The position numbers and the translations under genes are program-made. Positions 1 to 7,756 of a stretch of DNA of 64,000 nucleotides are shown one piece after another. The notes beneath the pieces are model-generated. The model did no database searches. It worked only from the letters and a program-made list of their open reading frames with translations, and was not told the origin of the DNA. The stretch is from Gammaproteobacteria bacterium (GTDB lineage: Bacteria > Pseudomonadota > Gammaproteobacteria > Arenicellales > JAANXG01). Where the stretch lies: contig JAHEKE010000014.1 of the NCBI GenBank assembly GCA_024638505.1, positions 5,122 through 69,121 on the forward strand, read 5' to 3'. Position 1 is the first letter of the stretch, and the number at the start of each line of letters is the position of its first letter.

Positions 1-2
1 CT

Positions 3-71
3 GGAACAGGTGTCAACCTTGTATTGGCGTTGATTTTCGGCGGACTCTATCAACTCATATTCTACGGTTGA
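3..71 (+). CDS. C-terminal end of a membrane protein (partial)
   Basis: An open frame enters from the left edge and stops at TGA 69-71. It encodes 22 residues ending in a hydrophobic stretch (GVNLVLALIFGGLYQLIF), which looks like the last membrane helix of a larger protein outside the window. The family cannot be told. The first zinc-ribbon repeat begins about 20 bp after the stop. Confidence 0.5.
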   Translation, partial: GTGVNLVLALIFGGLYQLIFYG

Positions 72-92
72 ATACTTCTAACAAACTCAAAA

Positions 93-287
93 GACTTCGA
101 TCCTGCCAAATTCACCATCGTCGGCTTCTGCGCGGATTGTGATTACAGCGCACCGGTAAAACGAGTAGACGAAGATATGGAAATCCCCACCCTGATAGCC
201 CGCTTATCCTGCAGTCAGTGTGGGTCAAGCGACTGCTCTATTCGGGTTATCTATACTGCTGCGGGCAGGTTTGCTTACAGTATTTAG
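93..287 (+). repeat. Zinc-ribbon repeat, copy A (64 codons + stop)
   Basis: Full-length member of a dispersed family. From GAC at 93 to TAG at 285-287 there are exactly 64 sense codons with two cysteine pairs, CADC and CSQC, spaced like a C4 zinc ribbon, then a tail containing IRVIYTAAG. Copy C (2760-2954) has the same length and most of the same codons. No ATG or clear ribosome binding site begins the frame; the only ATG is internal, after the first cysteine pair. It may be a mobile mini-gene, a decayed gene family or an element that fuses to host frames. Function unknown. Confidence 0.75.
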
Positions 288-459
288 TCGATCTCGCTAC
301 CGTGAAGAGCATGTATATCGGTGAGACCAAGAAAAACTGCTCTACTCGAATGTCTATATCATCGAATCAAAAGCTAAGAGGTTGGGCGTGTCGAAGTCTT
401 TGAGTTTGAGGCATGAGAGGGCCAAGCCCTCGTCAATAAATAGGCGGTATGATGAAAAG

Positions 460-1155
460 TTATTGTACGTTTGTATCGCTTAGTTTAACCAAATCAGCAA
501 CCGATGCTCTCAGTTGGTCAGCATGCGGATTAGAAAACTTTTTGTTTACAAGAACATCGACTGGTCGAATTTCGGAGCCATAGTATGCCGCATTGTAGTC
601 GGCACGAACCTGGATGCCTACGCCCTCTAGACTGACGCCCAAAAAAGCCCCTTTGCTTTTATAAAACGCTAAAATATCTGCGGTTTTTTCCTGTCCACCT
701 ACCCCCACTGGGCCTGCCGCAACACTGGCATCCGTGCCTAGTTTAAATGAAGAAGACAATAAGTTATCCATACCGTTTGGGGTCATTACCATTAACACGA
801 TTTCAGACGCCTGACCGCCAAATTGGAAGCCAATGCTGCCGGAGCTCATGGTATAGAATGCAGGATAACTCCATTGATTGCTTTCATCCTTTGCCAGTAG
901 CACGCCACTGCCGCCGGACCCACCAACGATAAAAGCTCCCTTGATCAGTTTAGGGATGATCAACACACCTTCGGCTTTGCCGAGGTTCTGTTGCAGGTAG
1001 TACATATTAGAATCGGTAGCGAAGTTCTGAACGGAAGCGTTTGCGTCTTCAACCAGCTGACGTGCTTTTAACGTGACTGTATCGTCGGCAGACAAAGGTA
1101 GGGCAATAGTGATTGAATAACACAAGAATAAAAGTGCTGAGAGTGATCTCTTCAT
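460..1155 (-). CDS. SYLF/YSC84-domain lipid-binding protein, secreted
   Basis: 231 residues beginning with a signal peptide (about residues 1-23, hydrophobic core then LSADD). The rest matches the bacterial SYLF (DUF500/Ysc84) fold: LGKAEGVLIIPKLIKGAF, a glycine-rich GGSGGSGVLL turn, SIGFQFGGQASEIVLMVM and a late GAFLGVSLEG segment. SYLF domains bind phosphoinositides or other lipids; bacterial members are usually periplasmic and poorly characterised. The gene stands alone, with no partner on the same strand within 1 kb and repeat copies on both sides. Family assignment is firm; the physiological role is not known. Confidence 0.9.
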   Translation of the reverse strand: MKRSLSALLFLCYSITIALPLSADDTVTLKARQLVEDANASVQNFATDSNMYYLQQNLGKAEGVLIIPKLIKGAFIVGGSGGSGVLLAKDESNQWSYPAFYTMSSGSIGFQFGGQASEIVLMVMTPNGMDNLLSSSFKLGTDASVAAGPVGVGGQEKTADILAFYKSKGAFLGVSLEGVGIQVRADYNAAYYGSEIRPVDVLVNKKFSNPHADQLRASVADLVKLSDTNVQ

Positions 1156-1307
1156 TAAAGTACTCCAATGCCAGGTGGTTTGCTGAATTAGTTTATGGTA
1201 TCTGATTAAGCGTTACTAGCGGACAGAAAACACGATCCGGTCAGGGTCATGTGGTTCGCGGAAACTTCTACACTTTACTTTATGTGGCGCACTATCGTTG
1301 TTTTATC

Positions 1308-1692
1308 TTCGACCCAGCTAAGTTCACTATCATGGGCTTCTGCGCGGATTGCGATTATAGGGCGAGAAAAGAGTACGGACGGCCAGAATTTAGTGTACAT
1401 TGACCTATGTCCACACACACATGTCCCACCTGTAATTTCGAGTTCAACACCCACCTCCCAGGGAAAAAATATTGTAGCGAACGCTGCAAACCCGCTCGCG
1501 CAGCAACGAAGGTGACCCACGCCTTCGGGCGCTGGTCGCGGATAGATATTTTCGGGGATAAGAAACACTCGTGAATAGCTCGGCTATCCTGTAGCCATTG
1601 CGGGTCTGGGAATACTTCTATTCGGATTATCTATACCGCTGCGGGACGGAGCTTCGCTCCTAGAGGCGCGACACGCCGTTGGGTTTGCTTAT
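1308..1692 (+). repeat. Zinc-ribbon repeat, copy B, split by an insertion
   Basis: The 5' part (1308-1374) encodes FDPAKFTIMGFCADCDY in the family frame. The 3' part (about 1575-1692) encodes IARLSCSHCGSGNTSIRII and ends in a longer variant of the tail. About 200 bp that other copies lack lie between them and contain a separate 55-codon frame (1407-1574). The tail also carries an extra about 25 bp with the palindromic look of a short repeat (gagcttcgctcctagaggcgc). The copy is clearly broken as a gene. Confidence 0.65.
1407..1574 (+). CDS. Small Cys4 protein nested in repeat copy B
   Basis: 55 codons from ATG 1407 to TGA 1572-1574. The protein begins MSTHTCPTCNFEFN and continues with KKYCSERC, giving CxxC and CxxxC pairs 14 residues apart, then a basic tail with KVTHAFGRWSRIDIFG. 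This is the kind of zinc knuckle found at the start of HNH nucleases and many small DNA-binding proteins. The ribosome binding site is weak. It occupies exactly the stretch that other repeat copies lack, so it may be an inserted small gene or cargo. The frameshifted DUF2786 gene at 13.4 kb has a similar KYCGPRC knuckle. Confidence 0.45.
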   Translation: MSTHTCPTCNFEFNTHLPGKKYCSERCKPARAATKVTHAFGRWSRIDIFGDKKHS

Positions 1693-1819
1693 CGTTCATC
1701 ACCGTGACGTGTAAAGAGTATCGGAGTAGAGTTTTGCGTGGGACCCAGGTACTCTCGCGCCGCGAAACCCTGGACAGTAAGCCGCTAACTCTTCTGTAAA
1801 TTGACAAAGCAATCCCAAT

Positions 1820-2431
1820 GTGATCTGTCGAACCGGATTAATACCGTTGTGGGTAAAGCTGCCCTACACCGTTTTTCTTTGCGTCCTGGTGCCTGTGTAC
1901 TGGATATGGCTAGGGCCCGCAAATTTTTTATGGGCCAGCGATATCGCGCTCTTTATTACGCTGGCCGCACTCTGGTTGGAAAGCAGGTTTCTGGCAAGCA
2001 TGATGACGTTGGCGGTGTTGTTGCCGGAGTTACTATGGAACGTGGACTTCTTTGGCCGGCTGTTGGGCGGCGATGTCCTCGCCACGGCTTACATGTTTGA
2101 TCGGGAGACACCGCTGTTGGTCCGTGGGCTATCGCTGTTTCATGTCGTCCTGCCGGTATTATTATTATGGATGCTCTTTCGTCTGGGTTATGACAAGCGG
2201 GCCTTGCCGGCCCAGACCTTGCTCGCCTGGATTGTCTTGCCCATTAGCTACTGGTTTACCGATCCCGCACGAAACATTAACGGTGTATTCGGATTAGGCC
2301 AATCGCCTCAGGAGCTGATGCCCGGGGCCTGGTACTTACTGTTGATGATGGTACTGATTCCTTTACTGGTTTATTTGCCCACACATTGGTTGTTACAGAG
2401 ACTCTTCAAAAGGCCGGAACGGCCTGCCTGA
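1820..2431 (+). CDS. Polytopic inner-membrane protein, conserved hypothetical
   Basis: 203 residues from a GTG start at 1820. Most of the chain is hydrophobic, with about five or six membrane segments: PYTVFLCVLVPVYWIW, IALFITLAALW, MTLAVLLPELLW, LFHVVLPVLLLWMLF, LLAWIVLPISYWF and WYLLLMMVLIPLLVYL. A polar loop reads FTDPARNINGVFGLG. The C-terminus is basic (LFKRPERPA), as expected for a cytoplasmic end. I do not recognise a named family; similar lone proteins are often annotated membrane-associated protein. The start is uncertain because no strong ribosome binding site precedes 1820. Confidence 0.7.
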   Translation: MICRTGLIPLWVKLPYTVFLCVLVPVYWIWLGPANFLWASDIALFITLAALWLESRFLASMMTLAVLLPELLWNVDFFGRLLGGDVLATAYMFDRETPLLVRGLSLFHVVLPVLLLWMLFRLGYDKRALPAQTLLAWIVLPISYWFTDPARNINGVFGLGQSPQELMPGAWYLLLMMVLIPLLVYLPTHWLLQRLFKRPERPA

Positions 2432-2501
2432 ACAGACGCGCATTGGCGCTCCATTATCATTTCGCTGTCTATTCCGATTCTTTTTCGAGTATTGAGAGTA
2501 T

Positions 2502-2669
2502 TTAGGCAGTCAGTTTCCTCAGTTCCGTATAAGCAGTAGTTACCTGTTCAAACTTTCTTTGTGAGCCGCCACGATCCGGATGGTACTCCATAGCCTTCCG
2601 TTTATAGGCCTGCTTTAAATCTTCCTGAGTAAAGTCTGCCGTCAATCCAAGACTATCCAACATGAACAT
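2502..2669 (-). pseudogene. J-domain (DnaJ-like) C-terminal fragment
   Basis: Reading leftward from 2669, the frame encodes MFMLDSLGLTADFTQEDLKQ, then YKRKAMEYHPDRGG and a last helix ending at 2502. This is a nearly complete J domain with the HPD signature that stimulates Hsp70 ATPase. A normal J-domain co-chaperone would continue on one or both sides. Here the frame upstream of 2669 soon runs antisense into zinc-ribbon copy C. I read it as the preserved 3' end of a truncated gene; a free-standing 56-residue J protein from ATG 2667-2669 is possible. A second, decayed copy lies at 14860-15030. Confidence 0.6.
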
Positions 2670-2759
2670 ACCGGAAGGAACCGCCCCTGTATCAAATTGC
2701 GGTCCACTCGGTGATCCTACAAAGTGTCGTGGTCGTTGACATCGTCGAATAGAGTCAAA

Positions 2760-2954
2760 GACTTCGATCCCGATAAGTTCACAATCATCGGATTCTGCGC
2801 GGATTGTGATTACAGCGCACCCGTTAAACGTAAAGATGAAAACATGGAAATCCCCACCCTGGTAGCACGTTTGTCCTGCAGTCAATGCGGGTCTGGTAAT
2901 ACTTCTATCAGGATTATCTATACCGCTGCGGGTGGTTTTGCTTACATCTCCTGA
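2760..2954 (+). repeat. Zinc-ribbon repeat, copy C (full length)
   Basis: GAC 2760 to TGA 2952-2954, again 64 codons. It encodes DFDPDKFTIIGFCADCDYSA, then a KRKDENMEIPTL linker, CSQCGSGNTSIRIIYTAAGG and a short end. All four cysteines are kept. The open frame can be extended upstream to 2724, but those extra codons are antisense to the J-domain remnant and probably not native. This is the best-preserved copy in the window. Confidence 0.75.
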
Positions 2955-2960
2955 AATCCT

Positions 2961-3371
2961 TTACCTCAGGATTCTTACCCTGTCTGTTTCTAGTGTAAAA
3001 GTAGCACACTCACTTTGAACAGAGGCTTCAACTTTAACAGAGTCAATGCGTTCTTCAGGCAGGTTGCCTCCACCGGCAGTGCCAAATTCAAACCGCTGAT
3101 TGTGTTCAGTTGGCGCATCTTCAGTCAACGCCGCAGAGTCCCAGACCCACCTGCGATCTTTTCTAGTGATCGTAATAAAGATGATCCAACCTTTGATTCC
3201 ACACTTGTGGCTAGCCCGCATATTTACCGCTATTTGAGAACCATCGGCACCAACGGCAATTTCCAATACAACCCGTGGTGGCATTGAGCCATCTACAGTC
3301 TCACAGCATTCATCCGGTTTCCGCCAAGCAATCTTTGTAGTGTCATATTGTTTGGGTGTGGGCTCTTTCAT
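2961..3371 (-). CDS. Hypothetical protein, 136 residues
   Basis: The ATG at 3369-3371 is preceded by an AGAGG-type ribosome binding site at good spacing, which supports a real gene. The product starts MKEPTPKQYDTTKIAWRKPD. It is soluble, has four cysteines (CCETVDG, HKCGIKGW, SECATF) and an acidic middle, with no membrane segment or signal peptide. I do not recognise a family. It lies between repeat copy C and a partial repeat at 3438, so it may be passenger DNA of this repeat-rich region. Confidence 0.55.
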   Translation of the reverse strand: MKEPTPKQYDTTKIAWRKPDECCETVDGSMPPRVVLEIAVGADGSQIAVNMRASHKCGIKGWIIFITITRKDRRWVWDSAALTEDAPTEHNQRFEFGTAGGGNLPEERIDSVKVEASVQSECATFTLETDRVRILR

Positions 3372-3437
3372 TTTTATCGCCTCTGCTGGTGAAATCGAAA
3401 CACAAATCTTTACACGATATAGGTGAAAGGTCGAGTT

Positions 3438-3504
3438 GACTGCGGGATACTATGCCAGTATCCGAATTATCTATACCGCTGCTAGTGGATACGCTTACGG
3501 TTGA
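3438..3504 (+). repeat. Zinc-ribbon repeat, 3' fragment
   Basis: Only the tail of the repeat is left: a second-pair remnant (gactgcggg), then ATC CGA ATT ATC TAT ACC GCT GCT encoding IRIIYTAA, ending at TGA 3502-3504. Relative to copy C, two bases are missing between the cysteine region and the tail, so the frame is broken. Confidence 0.6.
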
Positions 3505-3886
3505 TAAGCACAATACACATTTACCCAGCCTTGGCGGTCGCATAACAACGAAAAATCACCTAGTCGAATCCATCATTAAGGACACCGACGCTACCTGTAA
3601 GAGGATCAATGGAATCACCAAGGGTAAAAGCGTCGATGTGGCTCGTCTCGCATTGACAAAGGAAATTCTCGCCTTAGGCCAGTCCCTTGTTCAACTGGAA
3701 GCAGTAGATCCGGAATTATCTGACCTTTCTCTTTAAGTAGCGGAACAGGCAGACAAAGGTCCAATGGTGCTTGCCCGCTACGCCATGAATCTGGCTCGCG
3801 AAGTTGGAAATGGAAGTCTCACTAAGGCTCAGATTAGTAATATCATTTCCGTCATCGAAATGGCGGGTTCTCTCGATGATCGCTAA
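3452..3886 (+). pseudogene. Degenerate gene with in-frame TAA
   Basis: A frame runs from ATG 3452 to TAA 3734-3736 and continues in the same frame to TAA 3884-3886. The two parts read well together: LALTKEILALGQSLVQLEAV before the stop and MVLARYAMNLAREVGNGSLT after it. Both are helical and charged, so they look like one protein of about 140 residues interrupted by a stop. The first 17 codons overlap the repeat tail in another frame, so the original start was probably replaced by the repeat. Family not recognised. Confidence 0.45.
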
Positions 3887-4044
3887 CGAGGTTGAAAGAC
3901 AAATGTAGAAATTGAGCCTTTGACATAAGCCTTGAATCAGGTTTACTGGGATCGTATGGATATTGTGTGAAATAACTATCACTAGAAATATGGGCGAGAA
4001 ATTTGGCTCTTGGTTAGCGCTGAGAGTCAGAGGAGGTCTTTTTA

Positions 4045-4410
4045 ATGATACAGAAGAAGCAAAGAGCAAAAAAAGTTCGCGAGAGTGAAGCTAAGACAGG
4101 AACAAAAAAAACCAAAAAGAAGGCAAGCAAGTCACCGCCAAAAAAGAAAACAAAACTCAAACCCGCCAAGACGTTTCCAACTGGAGTCAGAGTATATTTT
4201 CCAGGTCGAGAAGAGGAAGAAGTCCCCCACACTGTATGGTCGCCGGAACGAAGTCCTAAAGGACGCTGTAGATTTAGACGTTTTCAATTCGGAAGGCCAG
4301 CACCCGATGAAGACCAGAAATTTTTAGAAATATTCTGTACAGCGCGGGTCGTTGGCGGGATTCGGCAAATTACCGTCTCGACTAAGGAGTTAAGGTTTGA
4401 CATAGACTGA
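4045..4410 (+). CDS. Lysine-rich hypothetical protein
   Basis: 121 residues from ATG 4045, preceded by the strong ribosome binding site AGAGGAGG. The first 45 residues are almost all Lys, Ala, Thr, Ser and Pro, like the basic tails of nucleoid- or nucleic-acid-binding proteins. The rest is a compact segment with YFPGREEEEVPHTVWSPERS and a final strand. It ends at TGA 4408-4410, but the same frame stays open for 77 more codons (next entry), so the gene may once have been longer. Family unknown. Confidence 0.6.
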   Translation: MIQKKQRAKKVRESEAKTGTKKTKKKASKSPPKKKTKLKPAKTFPTGVRVYFPGREEEEVPHTVWSPERSPKGRCRFRRFQFGRPAPDEDQKFLEIFCTARVVGGIRQITVSTKELRFDID

Positions 4411-4644
4411 GATTTATTACTAAGCGGTCCCATCTTAGCGTCAGGTGCTGCGTTCTCGGCTAGGTGGGCGACTGTACATTCAGAAACTCTTCAAGCAAAC
4501 GGCGCGGAAACCATAGAACGCACTTTCAGAATTCCATTTGAACACTTTCGAGGCCGGAGATATATCAGAGTGCTTGGAGATATGATTGACGCCTGTGGTG
4601 AAGCCCACACTACTAATACAGGAGTGCTAAGTTTCGCAGACTAA
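4411..4644 (+). other. In-frame extension beyond the stop of the lysine-rich gene
   Basis: Directly after TGA 4408-4410, the same frame stays open for 77 codons to TAA 4642-4644. Its end reads ETIERTFRIPFEHFRGRRY, then IRVLGDMIDACGEAHT. This resembles the last beta strands of an enzyme or binding domain, such as the RYxRVxVxDACG endings of some phosphoesterase-like proteins. It has no start codon or ribosome binding site of its own. The lysine-rich gene may be a longer gene cut by a recent TGA. Confidence 0.4.
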
Positions 4645-4838
4645 ACACTCATATCCTCCTCTATCAGTGGGGCAACATTCCTCTCGCCAGCGTCACCACC
4701 ATGCATTGAATATAAAGATTTAGCGCTGCGCTGGCTTCACCCACCTCAATAGCCCCAGATCCATGAGAGACGCAGGTTCATTGATTAAATATTGTGTTTT
4801 TACATTAGGGCCGGCAGAGTTTAGCCCTTGAGCATCAC

Positions 4839-5237
4839 ATGACGGACGCTAAACAAAAACTTTTAACAGGTGTTTTTTTCATCCTTATGGGTGTTCTCAT
4901 TCTGCTGGCTGCATTCGGAATAGGTCCTATGTCAGGCTCACGGATGAACGCACCCCGCTGGATCATCGGCTTATGTGGACTCTTCTTCGCAAGCGGCGGT
5001 GTCGTTCTCATTGCACCAACCCATAAAGTGGCAAGTTTGGCAGCAGGTATAGCGGTGATGGGGATTACCGTAATCTGCGCTTGGATAGCTCTTTTCGGCG
5101 ACGCCCAGTACTTTTCGGGTGGTTTATCAATGTTTTCCAGGGACACCGAGGTTCTTATCGCTAGAGCCTTGTTCGGGGCTGTCGCCATCCTTGGTGTAGC
5201 AATTTCTGCCAATGCTATGCGTAGGGGGTTAAATTAG
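4839..5237 (+). CDS. Small four-helix inner-membrane protein
   Basis: 132 residues with four membrane segments: LLTGVFFILMGVLILLAAFG, WIIGLCGLFFASGGVVLIA, LAAGIAVMGITVICAWIALF and LFGAVAILGVAIS. It ends with the basic AMRRGLN. The pattern is two helical hairpins joined by a loop with FSGGLSMFSRDT. No catalytic motif is visible and I do not recognise a named family. The start ATG 4839 has a poor ribosome binding site but is the only sensible one. A long antisense frame over this gene was rejected as a shadow. Confidence 0.65.
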   Translation: MTDAKQKLLTGVFFILMGVLILLAAFGIGPMSGSRMNAPRWIIGLCGLFFASGGVVLIAPTHKVASLAAGIAVMGITVICAWIALFGDAQYFSGGLSMFSRDTEVLIARALFGAVAILGVAISANAMRRGLN

Positions 5238-5274
5238 AATCACCCAGGGCGGCGGTGCCCCCCCTGTCTCTTAA

Positions 5275-5318
5275 TCATCACAAAATCATCACAAATTCAT
5301 CCGAAAACCATCAAGCAG
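5275..5318 (+). promoter_or_regulatory. Four 11-bp direct repeats, Pho-box-like
   Basis: TCATCACAAAA (5275), TCATCACAAAT (5286), TCATCCGAAAA (5297) and CCATCAAGCAG (5308) follow one another at exactly 11-bp spacing. A TCATC core once per helical turn followed by an A/T-rich part is the architecture of PhoB-type (OmpR-family) operators. The array lies 60-100 bp upstream of the small gene at 5378. A weak -10-like TGTATT lies at 5341-5346. Confidence 0.55.
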
Positions 5319-5377
5319 GGTTTTTGGCCTGGGTCCACAATGTATTCACGCTTTAAACGAATACAGGAGCCAAAGCC

Positions 5378-5536
5378 ATGTACAACAACCGAAACGACCG
5401 CTACAACGAATTTGATCCTAATATGTTCGTTCCTGGACTGTCTGTTTATATTGATGCTGCCGAAGGATTGATTGCGTTGTTCAGCCGCATTGGCGGTTTC
5501 TTGAAAAGCCTCACATACGGCGTCATTGCGAAATAA
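5378..5536 (+). CDS. 52-residue small protein
   Basis: ATG 5378 follows AGGAG at ideal spacing and the frame ends with TAA 5534-5536. The product begins MYNNRNDRYNEFDPNMFVPG and ends in an amphipathic stretch, GLIALFSRIGGFLKSLTYG. That resembles a membrane-associated peptide or a regulatory small protein more than a domain. The tandem operator-like repeats upstream suggest induction by a response regulator, perhaps under phosphate limitation. Family not recognised. Confidence 0.6.
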   Translation: MYNNRNDRYNEFDPNMFVPGLSVYIDAAEGLIALFSRIGGFLKSLTYGVIAK

Positions 5537-6058
5537 TTGGGGCTTCTGCCTGTGAAACAGCCTCTATTTGGGCCTTTTTCAGAAGGTAACGTTGTAAGTC
5601 CTGGCTCAGGTATAGGGTTACAGAGTTACTTCCCGTATGGGGCTATTTTGACCGTTTCTTAGAGTGCCACGATGCTGGAATCTAATTCCCTTACGGCACC
5701 TTATGGATTGAAGCCACCAAATCTGGCTAGCCCCAAGACTAAAACTAACGATTATGCAGGTTTTCCCAAGGGACGACCGGAAATCTCTTACGTAAATTAT
5801 TAGTAAAAACTGGGATTTGATCTAACCCTTGCGAAATTCAGAGATACCGAAGAGCGAACATTCAATTCAAACTTTTAAATTTCTGTTAAATACTCAAAAG
5901 CTGCCGTTCGGATTAGATACCGAGGAACCGCCGCTCACGACCCCCAAAGCCGCCATTCATGATAAATACTATTCACAACCTCACTATTGTTTCTGGTACT
6001 CCTATCTTGTGCCGATACTTCATTCTATTTCATGTGGCTCGGTGCATATCACGAGAGC
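5537..6058 (+). other. Intergenic, no confident gene
   Basis: About 520 bp without a convincing gene. A 43-codon frame (ATG 5672 to TAG 5801-5803) encodes MLESNSLTAPYGLKPPNLAS and continues with DYAGFPKGRPEISYVNY. It has no ribosome binding site and may be a remnant. A longer frame at 5829-6062 has poor composition. Confidence 0.3.
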
Positions 6059-7291
6059 CTAGGGGTGACGTTTTTCTTGATATTCGTCAATAAGGCCTTT
6101 GTAAAGAGGATTTACTCTGATTTCGTTGAGAAAGAGTTCTGCGAAAATTCGGTGAGCTTTTTCGTTGGGGTGCCCTTCCCACTGACTCACATGTAGTTTG
6201 GTCTTATTTTCGGCGTATTTTAGTTCGTATGGTTCAGCAGGAATTACGACCATGCCAGCATCATTCATGTAACGCTCTGCGATACGACTCATTCGTCGGT
6301 TTCTGTCGAAACGAGGATGCTGATTCAGTACTAGGCTAATGACAGGGCGGCCGGTTCGATCCGTGACAATTCTATTGATTCGCTTCATATCCCTAGAGAA
6401 GCGACTTTGATATGAATGAAAATCCTCCAAGATGTCGTCGATAAAATCTGCCCTCAACCCCAGATTAAGAAGAAAACGGTTATATCGATCTTCAAGAAAC
6501 TTACCAATTTCGGTTCTGGCTAATAGCGATGCTTTTAGTCTTTTGGATAGAGGAAAGCTGTAGTCGTCTCGTGTGTTGTACTGACTCTTCCCAGCGGGAA
6601 GAAAATCGTTATGGCAGAGCCCGTACAGCACAAGATCCGGTTCATGCTTGTCGATCAATCCTTTGGCCAATTCGGCGATCTCTTCACTTTGCCGACCTGG
6701 TTCACCGAGGTTAAGAACCTCTACTCTAAAATCTTTTTGTAACTCGCTCTCAATAAGATGTGGGTAAACATCGCTGTCAGCAACACCTTCCCCAAATGTT
6801 AGGGAGTCTCCTAGAACCCAAATTCGGAAAACATTCACCTTTTTCTCCTCGGTCCAGTCTTTCCCTCTGAAACCAAACTGATTCCGGGTGTGCTTTTTCC
6901 CGTGCCAAAAGTAATCATTCGTTCCTTCAATTTCGCGCAACCTGAGTTGGTCAGGAATGGATGGACTAACAGAAACTGGTGCATATTGTTTCAAAAGAAA
7001 CAGGGTGGCTTCAGTAACACTCAATATTATTCCGAGTGAGCAGATCACCAAAAAGCTATTCCAACCTAATCGTTTAATCTTCGGCGTGTCAAAAGAAATC
7101 AGGAACGCCGATACCAATGCCGCTAACAAGCAAAGAGTCAAGATGAGTAACACGCCAGAGAAATTGGTGACTGCGTACTTGTAAAGAGTTCTTCCAAAAA
7201 AGAACAATGCAAGCAGCAACAAGATCTTCTTGATAAGACCAAACGAAAAGAAACGTATCGCGAAAGATCGCAATGGATCGAATATTCGCAT
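6059..7291 (-). CDS. Membrane-anchored SGNH/GDSL hydrolase
   Basis: 410 residues. Three N-terminal membrane segments (about 21-33, 45-67 and 79-102) are followed by an SGNH-fold domain. The block I motif WVLGDSLTFGEG places the nucleophile at Ser163. NLGEPGRQSEE fits block II, LYGLCHND block III and EGHPNEKAH block V with its catalytic His. The family hydrolyses esters, including acyl groups on sugars; membrane-anchored members often modify cell-surface polysaccharides, but no polysaccharide gene adjoins this one. The catalytic domain probably faces the periplasm. It is a single-gene unit on the - strand. Confidence 0.88.
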   Translation of the reverse strand: MRIFDPLRSFAIRFFSFGLIKKILLLLALFFFGRTLYKYAVTNFSGVLLILTLCLLAALVSAFLISFDTPKIKRLGWNSFLVICSLGIILSVTEATLFLLKQYAPVSVSPSIPDQLRLREIEGTNDYFWHGKKHTRNQFGFRGKDWTEEKKVNVFRIWVLGDSLTFGEGVADSDVYPHLIESELQKDFRVEVLNLGEPGRQSEEIAELAKGLIDKHEPDLVLYGLCHNDFLPAGKSQYNTRDDYSFPLSKRLKASLLARTEIGKFLEDRYNRFLLNLGLRADFIDDILEDFHSYQSRFSRDMKRINRIVTDRTGRPVISLVLNQHPRFDRNRRMSRIAERYMNDAGMVVIPAEPYELKYAENKTKLHVSQWEGHPNEKAHRIFAELFLNEIRVNPLYKGLIDEYQEKRHP

Positions 7292-7756
7292 TATGTGGTC
7301 GAAGGGATACGGATAAGGGTCAAATAGAGATTAAAAGGGTAACAGGCTTTAATTGGTCGGACCTTATTCAATCGTAGGATTGGCTACTTTATTCCTTTTC
7401 TGTGCTGCCGGAGAAAGGAGCAGTTGAGGTACAGCGATGTTTCGAATACCGCAGTTGGCCGGGAAGAGGCATTCGCTGCGTTGCAACATTACTTCCGTTT
7501 CGGGCAAATTGCAGACCCGACATGTCTGGAGCGGAGGTCCGCTCCCGTATGCAAAGCTGCCTAATTGCCAAGAGACTATATTATCCTTCTATATTCCGAA
7601 CGCACCTTTACCCTTGTCTACACTTACTAGAAGGCGGAGGTGCGGGCTTGTTCAACGTCACATCCGCAAACAATCAGCGAATGCAAACACTATCAGGAGA
7701 AGGGATTGCTGGTTCTGCACAACCGAAGTTTTCTACCCGGCTCCCCTCAACAGCGG
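7292..7756 (+). other. Intergenic / start region, no confident gene
   Basis: About 460 bp with overlapping open frames on both strands but no ribosome binding site, domain or composition that singles one out. Near the right end, AGGAGA at 7695-7700 precedes a TTG at 7706 in frame with the next gene, so that gene may start inside this stretch. Confidence 0.3.

Noticed and set aside
5829-6062. 77-codon frame before the SGNH hydrolase
   Set aside because: No ribosome binding site, overlaps the end of the convergent hydrolase gene and lacks protein-like character.
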